NCBI GenBank assembly: GCA_001599295.1
Contig: BCGN01000002.1
Location: 2,170,001 to 2,234,000, forward strand
DNA from: Sporopachydermia quercuum
Lineage: Eukaryota; Ascomycota; Sporopachydermiomycetes; Sporopachydermiales; Sporopachydermiaceae
Reading direction: 5' to 3'
Length of the DNA stretch: 64,000 nt
A program made the position numbers and the translations under genes. The number at the start of each line of letters is the position of its first letter. Within the stretch, counting starts at the first letter, position 1. This document shows positions 54,142 through 64,000 of this stretch, one piece after another. The notes beneath the pieces are model-generated. The model was not told the DNA's origin and ran no database searches. It saw nothing but the letters and a program-made list of their open reading frames with translations.

Positions 54142-55246
54142 ATGTCTGCATCTACGACTACCAGTTCTACTTCTACGCCTATAGTTCGAACAGCGGCTTG
54201 TCTTATCATTGGCGATGAAATTTTAAACGGAAAAATCATTGATACCAATTCCCAGTACTTCGCAAAATACTGCTTCCAGCTGGGAATTGATGTTAAAAGA
54301 ATTGAAGTGATTGGTGATGAAGAGGATGATATTATCAGATCGATTCAGTATATGTCTGAGAACTATGATTTCATTGTCACTTCTGGTGGGATTGGTCCTA
54401 CACATGATGACTTGACATATGAAGCAAGTAAGTATTTTTTTGATAAGAGGAGTTTTTTGTTCGATGTAATATTATAATATTATTTAGTCTATCTGATGAA
54501 TAGTATCATCAAGTGGTACGATTTCTTTCCATATTATGATCTATTCCTTATCAGTCAGATCATCTTACTTTTTGTAATTTCCTACTAACAGTCTCTTAGT
54601 TGCTAAAGCGTTTAATATGGCAGTGAAACTAGACCCTATAACAGTCGAACGAATGGATAGGCTCCGCAAGCGAACTATTGCTAATATGACAGATGAAATT
54701 AAATCTGCTCAACATAGGATGGCCATTTTACCATATGGTGATTCAGCTGAATACTTATTTCCTATTGAAACTCTCTGGGTACCAATTGTGCGTATTGTGG
54801 GTAAAATACACATCCTCCCAGGGGTTCCCCAGCTGTTTCAGCAGCTTTTAGAATCGTTAAAGCAAGATTTAGAAGCAAGAACAGCAGTAGAAAGACGGTT
54901 TGTTCGTTTCTTCGTGTCTTGTGATCTTCCAGAGTCTGCAATGGCTCCTTATTTAACTAAGCTTCAAAATAAGGTAGACGATGATTACAAAAAGACCAAA
55001 GAAAATAGTAAAAGCCAAAATGATGCAAATTCTGGTGATGCGATTTATTATCCTGTTAAAATAGGTAGTTATCCTCATATGGGGCTTCAAATCAATACTG
55101 TTAGTATTATTGGTCGTCAGAAGGATGTTGAATATCTTCGCAATATTGTAAAAGATGTTGAGAAGAATTTACAAGGGGAAGAGATCAGTGCAGAGCAGGA
55201 GAAAGCGTATTCAGCTAATAGGGACATTGTTAAACTTGGGAAATAA
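54142..55246 (+). CDS. MoCF/CinA-type domain protein, YMR178W-like
   Basis: A protein with the MoaB/Mog fold used by molybdopterin-binding and CinA-like proteins; the S. cerevisiae relative YMR178W has no settled function. Two exons, 54142-54427 and 54600-55246, give 310 residues. The intron starts GTAAGT, has a TACTAAC branch site and ends CTTAG. Splicing completes the diagnostic GIGPTHDDLTYEAIAKAFN motif. The first exon has AACLIIGDEILNGKIIDTNS and YDFIVTSGG. The second has IETLWVPIVRIVGKIHILPG followed by VPQLFQQLL, the usual second half of the domain. The C-terminal 100 residues (YYPVKIGSYPHMGLQINTVS) resemble the FLAD1/CinA extension. Budding yeasts lack molybdenum cofactor synthesis, so a direct cofactor role is unlikely. 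Confidence 0.86.
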
Positions 55247-55753
55247 GATAGTGTATATGAATCCGATATATGATATTATGGTATCATGGTATTATGGTAG
55301 TATGTGTGACAGTATTCGATTCTGCCTATTATTTATGATAGAAATTATTTAGAATCATATTTCCATCCATATGGGAAGACTACGGACTACCCGTTAAATA
55401 TTCATAATTGTAGTATTACATATCAATTCATTCACCTGTGAAGACAACCCATCGTAATTCATTTGAATAAATCTGTCTGCCTGTTGCGTACCTCATTCAT
55501 GAATGATCATAGCATGGATGCACTATTCTTGTAATTTATAATGGATTTAATTTTGTTCAAAGAACCTCTATNGTCATTACTTCAAATAATCGAACGAATA
55601 TGAACACTTATAAGTTTATTTATACCCATTTAAACACCCAATAAACTATAAATTGTTCTTTAAATAAAACTATACATAAAAACAATCTCTATAACCCAAA
55701 TAAAACTCAGTATAAACTAACATATTCTTTCCTGAATACACTTTCTATAACAT
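55247..55753. other. Convergent intergenic region
   Basis: About 500 AT-rich bases between converging genes, one N, no feature seen. Confidence 0.5.
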
Positions 55754-58700
55754 CTAATCATCTCCTTCATCGTCAGTGTCTGGTGGTCTTGGTGTACCTT
55801 TAGGCGATGATAACCATTGCAAATATCTTTGTCTTCTACGAGCATCTCTTTCTTTGATTTGGTTTCTAGTCAACTTCTTCTTTCTTTGACGGACTTTGAT
55901 GTTAGCTGGTGAATCATCATCGGTTGGCTTTGGTGTATTGCTTCTTGTTGATGCTGCAGACCCGCTATCTGCTGCTGCTTCTGCTGCCGCTGTTGCTTCA
56001 TCATTTCCTCCATCTTCAAATCGGCTACCATCGACAGCAACTTTACCTCTCTGAACAACTTCTCCGTTTTCAATAATCCATTGTTCAGGGCATAATGCAC
56101 CTACAAACTCATTGTTGTGGGAAATCATCACTACTCCTCCGTTCCATTCTCTAATAGCCATGGCTAAGCCCCCAAGAGAGTCACGATCAAGATAATTGGT
56201 AGGTTCATCTAAAACAAGTAAATGTGGCTTATTCCACATAGCTCCTGCAATGACTACTTTCACCAATTGCCCTCCAGACAATGATCCAAGAGGAGTATGA
56301 TCTGCAATTTCAGAATCAAGTCCAACATCTTCAAAATGTTTAGAAATCACCGAAGGAACTAGTTCTCTGTACCCAAGACCTTCTCTAGAAGCTTCGTGAT
56401 CGTCAAACTTCTGCACAAGCTTAATAAATCCTTCGTCAATAAGACGTTCTCTTGGGACCCATGAATTATACTTTGGAAGCCAGAATTTCCATTTGATTTC
56501 GTATTGGAAAGACTTTTTCAATTTCTGTCTTCCAACAATTGCTTCAATCTCCCGAGGTCCCCTTCCGTCTTGAATATCAATTTCTTTGCTCATTTGCTCT
56601 TTCTCCTCGTCCGAGATCTTACGAGACTCTTTGAGTAAGACCTCCCGATCTTCTCCGAATTTATATCTCCACTGTAGATACTGATTAGCAGTTTTTTCCT
56701 TATGTTGTTCTACATGCTGAAGGGCATGCTGGGCAATATAGCCAATTCTGAGGTTAGGGTGTTTTTCTACTTTACCAGAGTCAGGAATAGTTTCCCCGGT
56801 CAACAATTTAATTAGCGTTGATTTTCCTGCTCCGTTCGGGCCCAAAATTGCGACTCTTGATGATAAAGATAATGAACAGCTCACGTGTTTTAACGAAGGT
56901 TTACTAGCACCGGGATAAGTGAAAGTCACATCATTCAATCTTGCAACAGCTCTAGTGTTACTTTTAACACCAGTAAGTAAACCAGGTGAAGGGAAGGACA
57001 TTTTAACGTTAGAATCAGTTAAAGTATAATATGATTTGCCTTCTGGTTTCACTTTCACGAATTCAGATAAATTTCCTTTATAATAAGCGAGCTTCTTGTT
57101 TTCGTAATGAATGATATCAGTACAAACAATGTCCAAAAAACCTGAATCGTGAGAAACAATTAAAGAAGTGATTTCAGTATGTTGAAGTAAATAATCCTGT
57201 AACCACTTAACGTTGGTGACATCTAAATGATTTGTAGGTTCATCCAAAAGTAAGATATCTGCCTTCATAAGCATGGCTCGAGCAAGTTCTAATTTCATTT
57301 TCCAACCACCAGATAAAGATCCTACATTTTGGTCTCTTCTTTCTTCATTGAAGCCGACTTCTTCCAAAGCATTAGCAATTGATTGTTTATCTACTCCTTG
57401 TAATTCACTGTCACTAGCTATGAATGAGACGAGATCCATATCTGCTTCTGAGCCTTGCAATTTATGTTCCACGAAACAAGTACGCAGTTCACTTTTATCT
57501 GGAAATCCTTCTAATTTTCCTTGAGCAATTGATCTCATTAGCGTAGATTTTCCTGCACCGTTTCTTCCGCAAAGACCATAACGATGTCCTTTCAATAATC
57601 GTAGAGTTGTTTTATTGAGTAACATTCTTCCGCCATAAGCCAATGAGAAATCAGTGTTCACAATCTCAATTCCATCATCTTCAGCTTCGGTGGCAATTGT
57701 AATGTCTGCTAAGCTACGGAGCTCGGCAACAATAGCTGTGGCTGTATCTAAATCTGTTGATTCATTGTCAGAGCCTTCTATATTACCCTTATTTTCATTA
57801 TCATGGGCAGAATTAAGTACCAATTGAATGAAAACCTGTAATTTCTTCCAATCACCTGAATTTGCCATTGTAGAAATAACCGTAGCTATGTATAATTTTT
57901 CTGTTTCGCTGTCATTGCTTATTTTGCTGTTAAGCATTGGTAAAACGTCCAAAATAGTGAATCTCTTACTTAATAGCTTCTTATTCAATTCCTCTTCGCT
58001 ATCAGCATCCTGCAACACCTTCATAGCCTTTTCGCCAAGTGATCTTACTTCGGGTAATGCAGCTGTTTCTACAACTTTCTTAATTCCTGGAAGCAAGAAT
58101 GGGATAAATGGTTTGACTTCTCTTGGATCATTAACTAATCTGGTGAGATTTTCCACAACAATAACTGTTTGTCTAAGCAAGTCTTGTGAAGTTGACGACT
58201 GGTTCAAAGCTCTAACAAGAATGGGTACCAAAAGTGATAATGCTGGTTCAGTTACTTCCGCTACGAAGGTAACTTGAGATAAAGCTTTAATACATGGTTC
58301 AACCTGCTTTGGATCTGAGAGTGCTTTGATAATCAATCCGTACCTGGGGCCCAGATCCAAGTTATCTAGAATGGAAACAAAAGCCGTGGTAGTTTTAGCT
58401 GCGCCACTGGCAAGTTCGGGTTTGAAATCGGTCATCATAGAGGTGAAAACTGGAATAGCAGAGACAAAAAGTCGTTCTAGGAGATCAGCAGGGACTTCTT
58501 CAATTATACGGTCAATGAGCTTCAGTAAAGCNAGTTTGGATTGCCATTTAGCTGAGGAGCTGAGGATTTTCAATAGCTCGGGAAATATTATTCCTGGAAC
58601 TGCCTCTGGAGGGAATGCAGTGTATAATGAGTCAATGGCTGATTGAGCAGCTCTTTTAACAGCATTGTCCTTTTCAGCTAAAAGATCAAGTGGAAAGACA

Positions 58701-59365
58701 AAGAAATCTTGCAGGAAAGCTTCAGCAGGGCTTGCTTCTGAAAATTGGCGGGCCAAACCGGAAAGCAAAACCATTGAACCTTCTTTAGTAGCAGGAGTGT
58801 TTTTCGGCTTTGAGAACTTTTTTATATAGTGACCGATTTGCCAATTTTCGATAGCGGAAGGTCCCTTCTCAGCAATTTTCTGAACAGTTTCTGTAGCAGC
58901 CTTGCGAGCAGCAATATTGGTTTTAGCTGAGCCGAGCTCTCCAAGTAGTTCGGTCACTGGAGAATGTTCAATTTCGTTTAAAGCGGAAGCCAATGAGGAC
59001 AAAGAGGTACTTGACATGTTAGGAGTGTTCAATCCGGAAGAGGGGTCAACGTTACTAGCTGTGGAACTAAATCTATCTGGTTGCGGAGTTCCAGCTCTAG
59101 AAGATCTTATAGAAGCATTAGAAGACTGACGGGATTGTTGATTGTAGTTCGCGTTTCGGTTGAAATTATGGGGTTGGCGGGGCTGTGGGGCAATTCCAGA
59201 TACGAAATTTTGTCCGTGGTTTGGTACGTTTCCCTGTTGGTAACCTTGGCCGTAAGAATGATCAGCATTGTATCCGNTATACTGTTGATACTGTTGATTC
59301 TGAGGCTGACTCTTACCGGGTGGAACAAAAGGCGCAGCGCCCGGGTTAAATTTAGGTGGGGCCAT
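55754..59365 (-). CDS. NEW1: New1, ABCF translation factor with prion-like N-terminus
   Basis: New1 is an eEF3-related ABCF protein acting in translation termination or ribosome recycling. It has 1203 residues (about 1196 in S. cerevisiae). Residues 1 to about 75 are rich in Gln, Asn, Tyr and Gly (QNQQYQQY, GYNADHSYGQGYQQG), matching the prion-like domain that separates New1 from eEF3. HEAT repeats fill about 130-520. ABC1 has Walker A GRNGAGKSTLMRS near residue 600, with LSGGWKMKLELARAML and LLLDEPTNHLDV. ABC2 has Walker A GPNGAGKSTLIKLL near 838, then a chromodomain insert (YEIKWKFWLPKYNSWVPRER), and LSGGQLVKV and LVLDEPTNYLD. The C-terminal tail is basic then acidic (KVRQRKKKLTRNQIKERDAR). 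Its position beside the YPL225W homologue matches YPL226W-YPL225W. Confidence 0.96.
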   Translation of the reverse strand: MAPPKFNPGAAPFVPPGKSQPQNQQYQQYXGYNADHSYGQGYQQGNVPNHGQNFVSGIAPQPRQPHNFNRNANYNQQSRQSSNASIRSSRAGTPQPDRFSSTASNVDPSSGLNTPNMSSTSLSSLASALNEIEHSPVTELLGELGSAKTNIAARKAATETVQKIAEKGPSAIENWQIGHYIKKFSKPKNTPATKEGSMVLLSGLARQFSEASPAEAFLQDFFVFPLDLLAEKDNAVKRAAQSAIDSLYTAFPPEAVPGIIFPELLKILSSSAKWQSKXALLKLIDRIIEEVPADLLERLFVSAIPVFTSMMTDFKPELASGAAKTTTAFVSILDNLDLGPRYGLIIKALSDPKQVEPCIKALSQVTFVAEVTEPALSLLVPILVRALNQSSTSQDLLRQTVIVVENLTRLVNDPREVKPFIPFLLPGIKKVVETAALPEVRSLGEKAMKVLQDADSEEELNKKLLSKRFTILDVLPMLNSKISNDSETEKLYIATVISTMANSGDWKKLQVFIQLVLNSAHDNENKGNIEGSDNESTDLDTATAIVAELRSLADITIATEAEDDGIEIVNTDFSLAYGGRMLLNKTTLRLLKGHRYGLCGRNGAGKSTLMRSIAQGKLEGFPDKSELRTCFVEHKLQGSEADMDLVSFIASDSELQGVDKQSIANALEEVGFNEERRDQNVGSLSGGWKMKLELARAMLMKADILLLDEPTNHLDVTNVKWLQDYLLQHTEITSLIVSHDSGFLDIVCTDIIHYENKKLAYYKGNLSEFVKVKPEGKSYYTLTDSNVKMSFPSPGLLTGVKSNTRAVARLNDVTFTYPGASKPSLKHVSCSLSLSSRVAILGPNGAGKSTLIKLLTGETIPDSGKVEKHPNLRIGYIAQHALQHVEQHKEKTANQYLQWRYKFGEDREVLLKESRKISDEEKEQMSKEIDIQDGRGPREIEAIVGRQKLKKSFQYEIKWKFWLPKYNSWVPRERLIDEGFIKLVQKFDDHEASREGLGYRELVPSVISKHFEDVGLDSEIADHTPLGSLSGGQLVKVVIAGAMWNKPHLLVLDEPTNYLDRDSLGGLAMAIREWNGGVVMISHNNEFVGALCPEQWIIENGEVVQRGKVAVDGSRFEDGGNDEATAAAEAAADSGSAASTRSNTPKPTDDDSPANIKVRQRKKKLTRNQIKERDARRRQRYLQWLSSPKGTPRPPDTDDEGDD

Positions 59366-60911
59366 TCTGTCAATTGAAGTTGAGAAATAGTGGGATAATC
59401 CTTAATTTATTAACGATTTTAAAAAAAAAGTTTTAGTTATGTTAAAATGTTGATGGCTAGAAAGAACCAGAGAAGAAATATAAGGGCGTAATTAAAGTAC
59501 ACAATAAAAAATTTTTCTTTGTAGTCAGATATTTCGGAGATGATATTGGAACGTGTCAGAAACCGGAGAAGGTGATTAGTTGCCAGAGATAATATGACGT
59601 GAGACCTGAAGTAATAAAATCTAAGATGAGACGTGAAACTGAACAAGATTAATAAGAGGAAAGTGATAATAAAAGGTGAGAGGTTACATTGGGAGAAACA
59701 CTCGGGCGTGAATGCTATGTAGAAGAATAATTAGAATTGTTGTTGCTAGCAAGATTCCATTTTATAATTGCCTTGGAATTATCAAAACTNCAAAACTATT
59801 GATTCCTTCTGCGGACTGCTAACTTTGATTACTGCTGTGCGAGAATAAAAAGATCTCAAGAGTTATCCCGAACTACTGATGAGAAAAGTCCAAGAATTGT
59901 TTCCGATATGTATATATAATTTCCGTATTGATTGTATCACTAAAGGAAGAACAAAGAGAAGAAAAAGTGAAGAAGAACATTGTTATATACTCATTTACTA
60001 CTAATTGAAAAAATGTACTGCTTTATCTGTATATTTAGTAATAATGTTTCCTACTACATTTTTTATTATAGATGCCAATATTTCACAATGACAAGCAGAT
60101 AAGTAATCCGCAGACTATACTTGATCTCCCAGAAATGATACAGCTTCATCACCTCCTCAAGTTCGTCAGTGAACCAAAAATTTACTACAGGATTAATACA
60201 ATTGGATCAACATTTTTGAGATCAATTAAGAGAATTCAAGATTATTTTATTAGTTCATATCAAGACCTTCTTAATATTCATTCTTATAATTGTTAAAAAG
60301 TCTGCAGTAGGTATCATCATGGGCTTCTAAGATAACATCATCCAGAGGTACATAAATATTATATGCATATGCTACCAACAAACTCCTGCTTAATCGTCGT
60401 ATTTTGAACAGAGTGAATCACAACTAANTATTATGTTCAGTACACTATTTTCTCTTAGTTCTTATTATCTCAAACAAAATAGTTCACTTTACAATAATGA
60501 ACAATCAAATAACAAATATGATTCCCATATTCCATTCTCAATATCCTCTAAGATATAATACATACTATACATGCTATACATTACATGTCTAAAAAGACTA
60601 GATACCGGTACTCAATAACAACTAGTACCAATTTGATTTTCATATTAGATACTCATACCAAGTACTAACCATGGTTTATTCTGGTGTAAAAATATTTTCA
60701 TGATCGAGTAACAGGAACTGTCATATAGTTAAAACAATTCAACAATTAATCAGCAATAATATAAAATACTATTGATTATCAAATCGGACCATTACGCACT
60801 TAAAGCTTTATTCATCTGCTTGAGCACATGGACCAGCGATCCAGTACTTTTAGTTTAGCCAGTGGATTTAATAATAAATACTATTAGGCGCATCGTTCAA
60901 TCTCCAACCCA
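59366..60911. other. Intergenic NEW1-SIZ1
   Basis: About 1.5 kb between two minus-strand genes, so it contains the NEW1 promoter and the SIZ1 3' region. A 74-codon plus-strand frame (60072-60296) starts just after a TTATTATAG acceptor-like sequence; no family was recognised and I do not call it a gene. Confidence 0.4.
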
Positions 60912-63900
60912 CTAATCGTCATCGGAAAGCGTAAGATCAATAACTTCTGCATAGACCCTTTTAGTTCCGGCATTACCAGTATTAATTCCTGTATTTGTTC
61001 CGCTATCGTTTCCTTCATTAGAACTATTTCGAGAGACTGAAATTCCACCTTGAGACGATCTGTTTGGGCGAGTATATCCTTGCCGACGGAATCTCGGGAA
61101 TATTGGCGGAGAATCATCTGAAGAACCGCTATTAATACCGTCATTATCTCTAGAATCAGCTCCGAAAGAACTTCTATTGTTGGAGTTGAGATTACTGAAG
61201 AACTCGTTATACTTGTTATTGCTTGCAGGGCTGCTGTTAGTGGTTGGTGTGTTGTCCGACAGCTTGAAGAGTCCTGTGCGTGGAAAGGGCATATTGGATG
61301 CACGAGATGTGTTTATCGAGTCTTGGGAACTCTCCAAGTAGTTAAAATTTGTTGCCCTACTAGGTGGGTCCCTCCTAGCTACCATGTTAATATTGTCAGT
61401 ATCAATTGCTGTGATAGGTGTCCGACCAGTAGTTGTTCTATTGGCGATGGGGTTTGTTCTATTAGGAGGAGTGGAAGCTTGATCGTTGTGAGAGGAGTTT
61501 AAGTGGTTCGAAGAGTTCGAGGGGTTAGAAGAGATTTCAAAAGAGTCACTCGGAGTGGAAGAAAATCTGGAAGGGGAAAAGGTGGGCACTGTTGTGGGAA
61601 TTTTTCTTCTTAAAAGAGAGTTCTGTGACCAAGATGGGATCGAAGGAATGTCTGCAGGATTTACCGAGTTACTGCTCGTGCTTGACTGATTAGCTGACAA
61701 AGATTTTCCAGTAATTTCCGAAATGCTGCTTCCAGGAACAGATTCAGAACTGGAACCCCTTGTTACATTCCCGTTATCATTCCCATTTTCTCCAATTGGA
61801 GAATTTCGTTTTGAACTTAGTTCTCGATCCCGATCCGAGTTTCCATCTACATCTTCAAACAGTTCCGAGTCCAGATCGGCTAAACCATAATCATTGTCCG
61901 AGTTTGCTTCCTCTTGTGGCAAAACAGGAATAATTAATTCATGAATTGGTTCAGGAGCAGAAGCAATATTTGGGTCAGTTCCATAGTCAGTTTGGTGTGT
62001 AATTGTCACTGAGGTAACATTTCCGTTATGCGACGATGTATTCTGCTCCACAGTTTGCTTCAGGTTTTGGCTGGCAGAGGAAGTTTCCGGGTTTGCTGAT
62101 GAGCCCCTGATTCTTCCGAGAAGAGACGAAAACCCAATTGTTTGTCCTTGCTGGTTGATATTGTTTTGTTGTGGTCTATTATGAGTTTCTACATGTTGGG
62201 CACCAGGGGTAGATTGTGTAGATACATCGGACGAATGAGATGCATATGCATGTGCATCATGAGAGGTACTACTCGCAGTATTGCTATGGTTGCTAGTGGT
62301 ACTACTACTGCTGGGAAGTGCGATATCAGCAGTGTTAACAGTTGTAACATTGTTTCTGTCATTTCCGCTACTGGAAACTACTCCTGGCGTAGCTTCTGTT
62401 CTAATAGTAGAAGTATTATCTGCTCCTGTTCCACTCCCAAACACCGCACCGCTTCCTGTACTTCCCACTGAGCCTAAATCTCTTCTTAATTTTGCTCGGG
62501 GATCGCCAGGGCCTATTCCCCTATACTGGCCTGTTCTTCTCGGAATGAATATTTGCGGTGTACGAGGTAAATGAGCTCTCGAAGAATGCGACGATAATGT
62601 ATTTGCTGAGGAATTAGTTACTACTGTTGGGTTGTTGGATATCGACTGAGTCGACTGTGTTAACTGTGTTGCATGTGCTGGTCTCGGCACTGTACTGTTT
62701 GATGCTGTCGCAACAGGAACCCCATTCTGTTGTCTATATGATGCATTAGCAGTACTAGGACTACTAGAGGCTGTGGAAGCACTTTGGGCACTTGGAACGC
62801 TNTTTGGTGCTGTTATATTCTGGCCATAATTTATGTTACTATCGTTAAAACCAGACTGTCGAAGTGGGAAAAAATTATCAAACGAGTTTGGAGTTGGAGA
62901 GGTCAAGGACAGATTTGTTGTAACTGATGCTGTTGCTGTGGGTGCTGCATTTGATCTAGCACTATCACTAGTTCCCAAGTCAAAAGCTGTGCTAGTAGTA
63001 GCTTCTATAACATTTGTTTCCCCGCTTTGAACTTCACCTTGCATTGTTACGCTAGTCTCTACTTCATCTTCATCGTCGCTGTCCAGAGACACGATTTCAA
63101 TTGGCTGCGTGCTTTCCGATCGTCGTTTATGTACTCTTCCTGCTCCGACATCTAGATTAACCGAGTGCTCGAATTCAGATTTCATCGCAGGCATTTCCGG
63201 TGATGCTATTCCCGTTACTTCTTCCGTTTTGACCCGCCAGACTCCGGTCGGATCTATCTCTATTGCTTCGTCATCTTCTCCAGTATTAGATAGCACATGG
63301 GCCATGAAATCATCATAGCGTAAAGTGTTCAATGGAATATATTCCTGACAAATTGGGCATGTCCATGTAATTGCTTGCTGTTGCAACATCAAGAATGACA
63401 GCATGTCAAAACATTGCATATGTTTGCATTTGATAGATTTACAAGGATATTCAATTCGGCAGTATGACAATGGACATTTTAATGAGATAACATCTGATGT
63501 GGCAACAATATCATCGTCCTCAGTCACCTTTTTATACCGTTCAAGAGTTGAATTCATATCAATATGTGGTTTAGCCAGTAAAGTATCCCGTAGTTGCTCT
63601 ACAGTAACCACCTCTGCTAAGAAGACATTCATAAGGTACACCTTTTTAGAGAAGGCGTACACAATTTCTAAGTAATTAGTTTGCGGGTGTCTTCGGGTGA
63701 ACGACGTCAAGTTTGCTGGTTTGGCTGTTCCTGGCCGGTTCTTCAAACCTCTGAGATTATCTGGGATAACTTCAGAGTTTAGCCGAACTTCTATATGCTG
63801 AGGAAATTGAATTGGAACTGGGTTTTCCGGAGTAGAGATTTCACGGGTGGTGAAATCTCGGGACGTTAAAATGATTTTATACTTGTTTGGTTCACTTTTC

Positions 63901-64000
63901 AACAATGCAGAGTCTTCTTGGGATAGAACAAACTGTTTGGAAACCATGTTTCGTCCATCAAAACATATCACACAGTTTATGCTTCTATCTAGTAAAGGTT
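60912..64000 (-). CDS. SIZ1: Siz1/PIAS-type SUMO E3 ligase (partial at right edge)
   Basis: An SP-RING SUMO E3 ligase. The frame is open to the right edge (LLDRSINCVICFDGRNMVSK), so the N-terminal SAP region and the start lie outside; about 1029 residues are visible. The PINIT domain comes first (FVLSQEDSALLKSEPNKYKI, PIQFPQHIEVRLNSEVIPDN, TNYLEIVYAFSKKVYLMNVF). The SP-RING follows near 63360-63500 with SLKCPLSYCRIEYPCKSIKC, KHMQCFDMLSFL and WTCPICQEYI; Cys and His spacing is intact. About 750 residues of Ser/Asn-rich sequence follow with acidic patches (IEIVSLDSDDEDE, DSELFEDVD). The last residues, EVIDLTLSDDD, form a strong SUMO-interacting motif. Siz1 and Nfi1/Siz2 cannot be separated from this part alone. 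A 139-codon overlapping frame at 60884-61303 is a shadow. Confidence 0.92.
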   Translation of the reverse strand, partial: PLLDRSINCVICFDGRNMVSKQFVLSQEDSALLKSEPNKYKIILTSRDFTTREISTPENPVPIQFPQHIEVRLNSEVIPDNLRGLKNRPGTAKPANLTSFTRRHPQTNYLEIVYAFSKKVYLMNVFLAEVVTVEQLRDTLLAKPHIDMNSTLERYKKVTEDDDIVATSDVISLKCPLSYCRIEYPCKSIKCKHMQCFDMLSFLMLQQQAITWTCPICQEYIPLNTLRYDDFMAHVLSNTGEDDEAIEIDPTGVWRVKTEEVTGIASPEMPAMKSEFEHSVNLDVGAGRVHKRRSESTQPIEIVSLDSDDEDEVETSVTMQGEVQSGETNVIEATTSTAFDLGTSDSARSNAAPTATASVTTNLSLTSPTPNSFDNFFPLRQSGFNDSNINYGQNITAPXSVPSAQSASTASSSPSTANASYRQQNGVPVATASNSTVPRPAHATQLTQSTQSISNNPTVVTNSSANTLSSHSSRAHLPRTPQIFIPRRTGQYRGIGPGDPRAKLRRDLGSVGSTGSGAVFGSGTGADNTSTIRTEATPGVVSSSGNDRNNVTTVNTADIALPSSSSTTSNHSNTASSTSHDAHAYASHSSDVSTQSTPGAQHVETHNRPQQNNINQQGQTIGFSSLLGRIRGSSANPETSSASQNLKQTVEQNTSSHNGNVTSVTITHQTDYGTDPNIASAPEPIHELIIPVLPQEEANSDNDYGLADLDSELFEDVDGNSDRDRELSSKRNSPIGENGNDNGNVTRGSSSESVPGSSISEITGKSLSANQSSTSSNSVNPADIPSIPSWSQNSLLRRKIPTTVPTFSPSRFSSTPSDSFEISSNPSNSSNHLNSSHNDQASTPPNRTNPIANRTTTGRTPITAIDTDNINMVARRDPPSRATNFNYLESSQDSINTSRASNMPFPRTGLFKLSDNTPTTNSSPASNNKYNEFFSNLNSNNRSSFGADSRDNDGINSGSSDDSPPIFPRFRRQGYTRPNRSSQGGISVSRNSSNEGNDSGTNTGINTGNAGTKRVYAEVIDLTLSDDD

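Noticed and set aside
60072-60296. 74-codon frame in the NEW1 promoter
   Set aside because: Acceptor-like sequence precedes it, but no matching upstream exon or family was found.
60884-61303. 139-codon frame overlapping the SIZ1 end
   Set aside because: Shadow frame; the SIZ1 frame ends in a recognisable SUMO-interacting motif.

Overview
The window is nuclear chromosomal DNA of a budding yeast (Saccharomycotina). It is AT-rich and holds about 20 protein genes, nearly all recognisable by name from conserved protein sequence. CTG reads as leucine at strongly conserved sites: the [10 protein letters not shown] motif of the Hat2-like gene (17562-17564) and GEWLAFG of PWP2 (7765-7767). The CUG-Ser and CUG-Ala yeasts are therefore unlikely. 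The genome looks intron-rich for a budding yeast. I can place 19 introns in eight genes, most with GTAAGT- or GTATGN-type donors and CTAAC-type branch sites. No rRNA, tRNA, transposon, viral relic or CRISPR array was recognised. Many isolated N bases show that the consensus is not fully resolved.

Layout. 1-2579: C-terminal half of a 1,3-beta-glucan synthase, cut by the left edge. 2743-16628: TAH1 (-), YIH1 (+), PWP2 (+), CTR86 (+), THR4 (-), RSC6 (-). This is the same order and relative orientation as S. cerevisiae YCR060W, YCR059C, YCR057C, YCR054C, YCR053W, YCR052W, read in reverse. 17291-20942: HAT2 (+) and BDP1 (-), convergent. 21852-27067: RAD52 (-) and NDC1 (+), divergent as in S. cerevisiae. 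28022-32161: a probable secreted, GPI-anchored orphan and an unrecognised intracellular protein. 34121-38630: catalase (+) and a SAK1-type kinase (-), convergent. 41283-59365: ECM5 (+), MMT (+), a YPL225W homologue (-), a YMR178W-like MoCF protein (+), NEW1 (-). In S. cerevisiae these genes are split between chromosome XIII (YMR176W-YMR178W) and XVI (YPL226W-YPL224C). The window therefore seems to keep the order from before the whole-genome duplication. 60912-64000: a SIZ1-type SUMO ligase, cut by the right edge.

The genes are mostly housekeeping: ribosome biogenesis (PWP2), translation and its control (NEW1, YIH1, the eEF1A chaperone YPL225W), chaperone assembly (TAH1), chromatin and transcription (RSC6, HAT2, BDP1, ECM5), repair and nuclear pore (RAD52, NDC1), metabolism (THR4, catalase, MMT) and signalling (SAK1, SIZ1). 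Neighbours do not form pathways; what links them is conserved gene order.

The most notable points are the interleaved ancestral gene order, a TAH1 gene that carries a C-terminal RPAP3-like domain absent from S. cerevisiae Tah1, an ECM5 with a JmjC domain that has lost metal ligands and is split by about 640 low-complexity residues, and a 149-residue protein encoded in five exons.
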